Assembly: GCF_947503465.1 (NCBI RefSeq)
Contig: NZ_CANNDN010000002.1
Location: forward strand, 310,001 to 374,000
DNA: 64,000 nt
Direction: 5' to 3'
Source of the DNA: an uncultured Tateyamaria sp.
GTDB lineage: Bacteria > Pseudomonadota > Alphaproteobacteria > Rhodobacterales > Rhodobacteraceae
Every line of letters begins with the position of its first letter. Positions within the stretch are counted from its first letter, which is position 1. Positions 62,527 to 64,000 of the stretch are shown in pieces. A program made the position numbers and the translations under genes. The notes beneath the pieces were generated by a model, which had not been told where the DNA came from, made no database searches, and worked only from the letters and a program-made list of their open reading frames with translations.

Positions 62527-64000
62527 CTATTCCTCTTCTTCCCAGGGTGCGCGGGTCAGGTCCGTCGCCACGATTTCGATCTCGGTATCGCCGGACAGTC
62601 CCTCGTCCAGATATGGCTCGGAAAAGGCCTTGCGGATCATGTTCAACCGCAACGCCTTGCCGCGCGATCCGGGCTTCAGGGTAATCAGTGCGCGTTGGGC
62701 ACCCGGCGCGAACAGGGTTTTGTCGATTACGTCATCAGAACTGCTTGCCTCGGCGATCGACAGCCATGGCGTAGGTTCAAGACGCCAGCGCGTGATTGCA
62801 ATGCCGTCAGGGTCTTCTTCGGTGACCTCCTGCGGCAGGGGACGTGTCCGATGCAGCGGCTCGCTTGCGTCCAGCAACATGGCCGCCGGTTGTGGATCAG
62901 AGGCCGGATTGGCCTGTTCCCAGAACACGATGACGCGTGCCGCGCCGGGGACGTCCATCGGTTCAAGACCGGCATCGATCAGGTCTTCGTCCAGTTCGGG
63001 ACCCATGGTGGTCAACAGGGTCTGTCCCCCGACGATGCTGTCCAGCGTGCGGCCTGCATAGGCAGGCTTGTTTGCAATGGCCTGCAAGGCCCCGGCCGCC
63101 ACGAACCGGTCTTCGGTCAGCGTTCCCTGAATATCGCGCGCGAAATCTTCGACCAGCCCGAATTGCCCGGTGGAGAAGTTCAAACGGTACACCCGGTCAC
63201 CGACCGTGTCGGCAGGTGCGCCGATATCGACGCTTTCGATGTCCATGACGTAATCGGTGTAGGGATCAAGCGGGATCGGCAGTTGCAAGAGCGAATGGCG
63301 CACGCGTTCGCCGTCGATGGGGACACAATCCGCGTCCTTGCTGATCACATCCTGCAACACGGCCTCGAAGGGCGACAGCACATGCCCTTTGACGTTTTCA
63401 AGGGTGCCTGCGTCGATCGGCACGGGGTGCGGCATGCCCGGTTCATCCACCTGCTCGAACGATGCGGCCTTCAGCCGGACGCGCAATTCCTTGCCATATG
63501 CAGCAAATAGCTGATCAACAGCATTGGTGGCAAAAACGACCCGTGGCGCATCAAGGCCAAACACGTGCGCCTCGTTTTCCGCGGGCAAAGTGCAGAGGAT
63601 CCAAGGATCAAGCCGCGCAGGCGCCGCGTCATCGGTCCGGAACCAGAATTCCGCTACCTGCGGGGCCGCGTCACTTTCCGCGCCTTCATCATCACGGATG
63701 CGCACATCGGTGCGGCACGTCATCTTGTAGACCGCACCCGGGAACATCAGCGCCACGTCGCCGCTTTGCGGGCCAAGGAACTCTTCGACGACTTCGCGAT
63801 CTTTCTGGATTTCGGTTGTGTCGTAGTCTTCGCGCTCGACCTCGCCCATGCGGGTCAATTCGATGGCACCCACATAGTAGGGACGGCCTTGCTGCTCGAA
63901 CCGGTTGGCCTGCTTTTCGTCCAGATAGAGCACGCCAATGCGGAACCGCTCGGTGCCGTCTGGTGGCTCAAGCTTGACACATACCGGCTGGCGCGGGGCC
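62527..64000 (-). CDS. Large protein of unknown function, first visible gene of the operon (5' end outside window)
   Basis: The reading frame continues to the window edge: before the possible GTG start at 63933 there are 22 more in-frame codons of protein-like sequence (PVCVKLEPPDGTERFRIGVL), so the true start is beyond 64000. The 491 visible codons are acidic (ends WEEEE) and beta-rich, with LNFSTGQFGLVEDFARDIQG, FWFRTDDAAPARLDPWILCTLP and DLTRAPWEEEE. No domain recognised. It precedes the 1322-residue gene by nine bases. Confidence 0.7.
   Translation of the reverse strand, partial: APRQPVCVKLEPPDGTERFRIGVLYLDEKQANRFEQQGRPYYVGAIELTRMGEVEREDYDTTEIQKDREVVEEFLGPQSGDVALMFPGAVYKMTCRTDVRIRDDEGAESDAAPQVAEFWFRTDDAAPARLDPWILCTLPAENEAHVFGLDAPRVVFATNAVDQLFAAYGKELRVRLKAASFEQVDEPGMPHPVPIDAGTLENVKGHVLSPFEAVLQDVISKDADCVPIDGERVRHSLLQLPIPLDPYTDYVMDIESVDIGAPADTVGDRVYRLNFSTGQFGLVEDFARDIQGTLTEDRFVAAGALQAIANKPAYAGRTLDSIVGGQTLLTTMGPELDEDLIDAGLEPMDVPGAARVIVFWEQANPASDPQPAAMLLDASEPLHRTRPLPQEVTEEDPDGIAITRWRLEPTPWLSIAEASSSDDVIDKTLFAPGAQRALITLKPGSRGKALRLNMIRKAFSEPYLDEGLSGDTEIEIVATDLTRAPWEEEE

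Noticed and set aside
61237-63510. 757-codon plus-strand open frame opposite the large unknown genes
   Set aside because: Composition (His/Arg/Gln-rich) is that of antisense frames; the minus-strand frames have better ribosome sites, tight operon spacing and protein-like sequence. Because the minus genes are themselves unrecognised, this rejection is less certain than the others.
1-64000. CRISPR arrays, insertion sequences, restriction-modification or known anti-phage systems
   Set aside because: No regularly spaced repeats, transposases, methyltransferase/endonuclease pairs or defence motifs were seen.

Overview
This window is a stretch of high-GC chromosome (roughly 63-65 % by eye) that reads as an alphaproteobacterium of the Rhodobacteraceae (Roseobacter group). 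The evidence is the protein families and their order: a fad beta-oxidation block preceded by a MerR regulator, a cdd-deoA-deoB-upp salvage block, PrpE, malic enzyme with a phosphotransacetylase tail, a Hint-domain protein, and a dispersed G-rich intergenic repeat that I associate with Rhodobacteraceae genomes. A BciA-type 8-vinyl reductase of bacteriochlorophyll synthesis suggests an aerobic anoxygenic phototroph or a recent relative of one. No transposase, integrase, CRISPR array, phage module or plasmid origin was seen.

Layout. 1-10 kb: 5' end of glutaryl-CoA dehydrogenase, small exported cupredoxin-like protein, SRAP (YedK) DNA-repair protein, periplasmic 5'-nucleotidase, a translationally coupled DUF952-DUF1330-pyrD operon, MATE exporter with two PaaI thioesterases, a MerR regulator, an NTF2-like exported protein divergent from a LysR regulator. 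10-20 kb: FkbM methyltransferase, UspA, a second MerR regulator, then the fatty-acid oxidation block (two acyl-CoA dehydrogenases, a small RHH-like protein, GST, thiolase, FadB). 20-31 kb: unknown secreted protein, Hint protein, sulfotransferase, EamA transporter, acyl-CoA synthetase, CsbD stress protein, M23-like secreted protein, a DUF427-cyclase fusion, PrpE. 31-41 kb: two small lipoproteins, MaeB, bicupin, DUF3072-like protein, pyrimidine/deoxyribonucleoside salvage genes, SPOR-domain protein. 41-55 kb: membrane protein, a copper/Sco-like exported three-gene set, NAD kinase divergent from glyA, DUF817, bciA, alpha/beta hydrolase, cyclopropane synthase, a HAD-like protein without its catalytic aspartates, carB, a PilJ-like periplasmic protein and tRNA-Thr(CGT). 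55.5-64 kb: one operon of three very large unrecognised proteins running off the right edge.

How the genes fit together. Acyl-CoA synthetases, thioesterases, two acyl-CoA dehydrogenases, thiolase and FadB cover activation to thiolysis of acyl-CoAs; PrpE takes in the propionyl end product, MaeB links C4 acids to pyruvate, and GcdH handles glutaryl-CoA. pyrD and carB (de novo) and cdd/deoA/deoB/upp (salvage) cover pyrimidines. Seven convergent gene pairs end in a shared four-base stop overlap (CTAG, CTAA or TTAG), a striking feature of this chromosome. The least explained part is the 55.5-64 kb operon, whose last protein ends in a degenerate phospholipase-D-like region.
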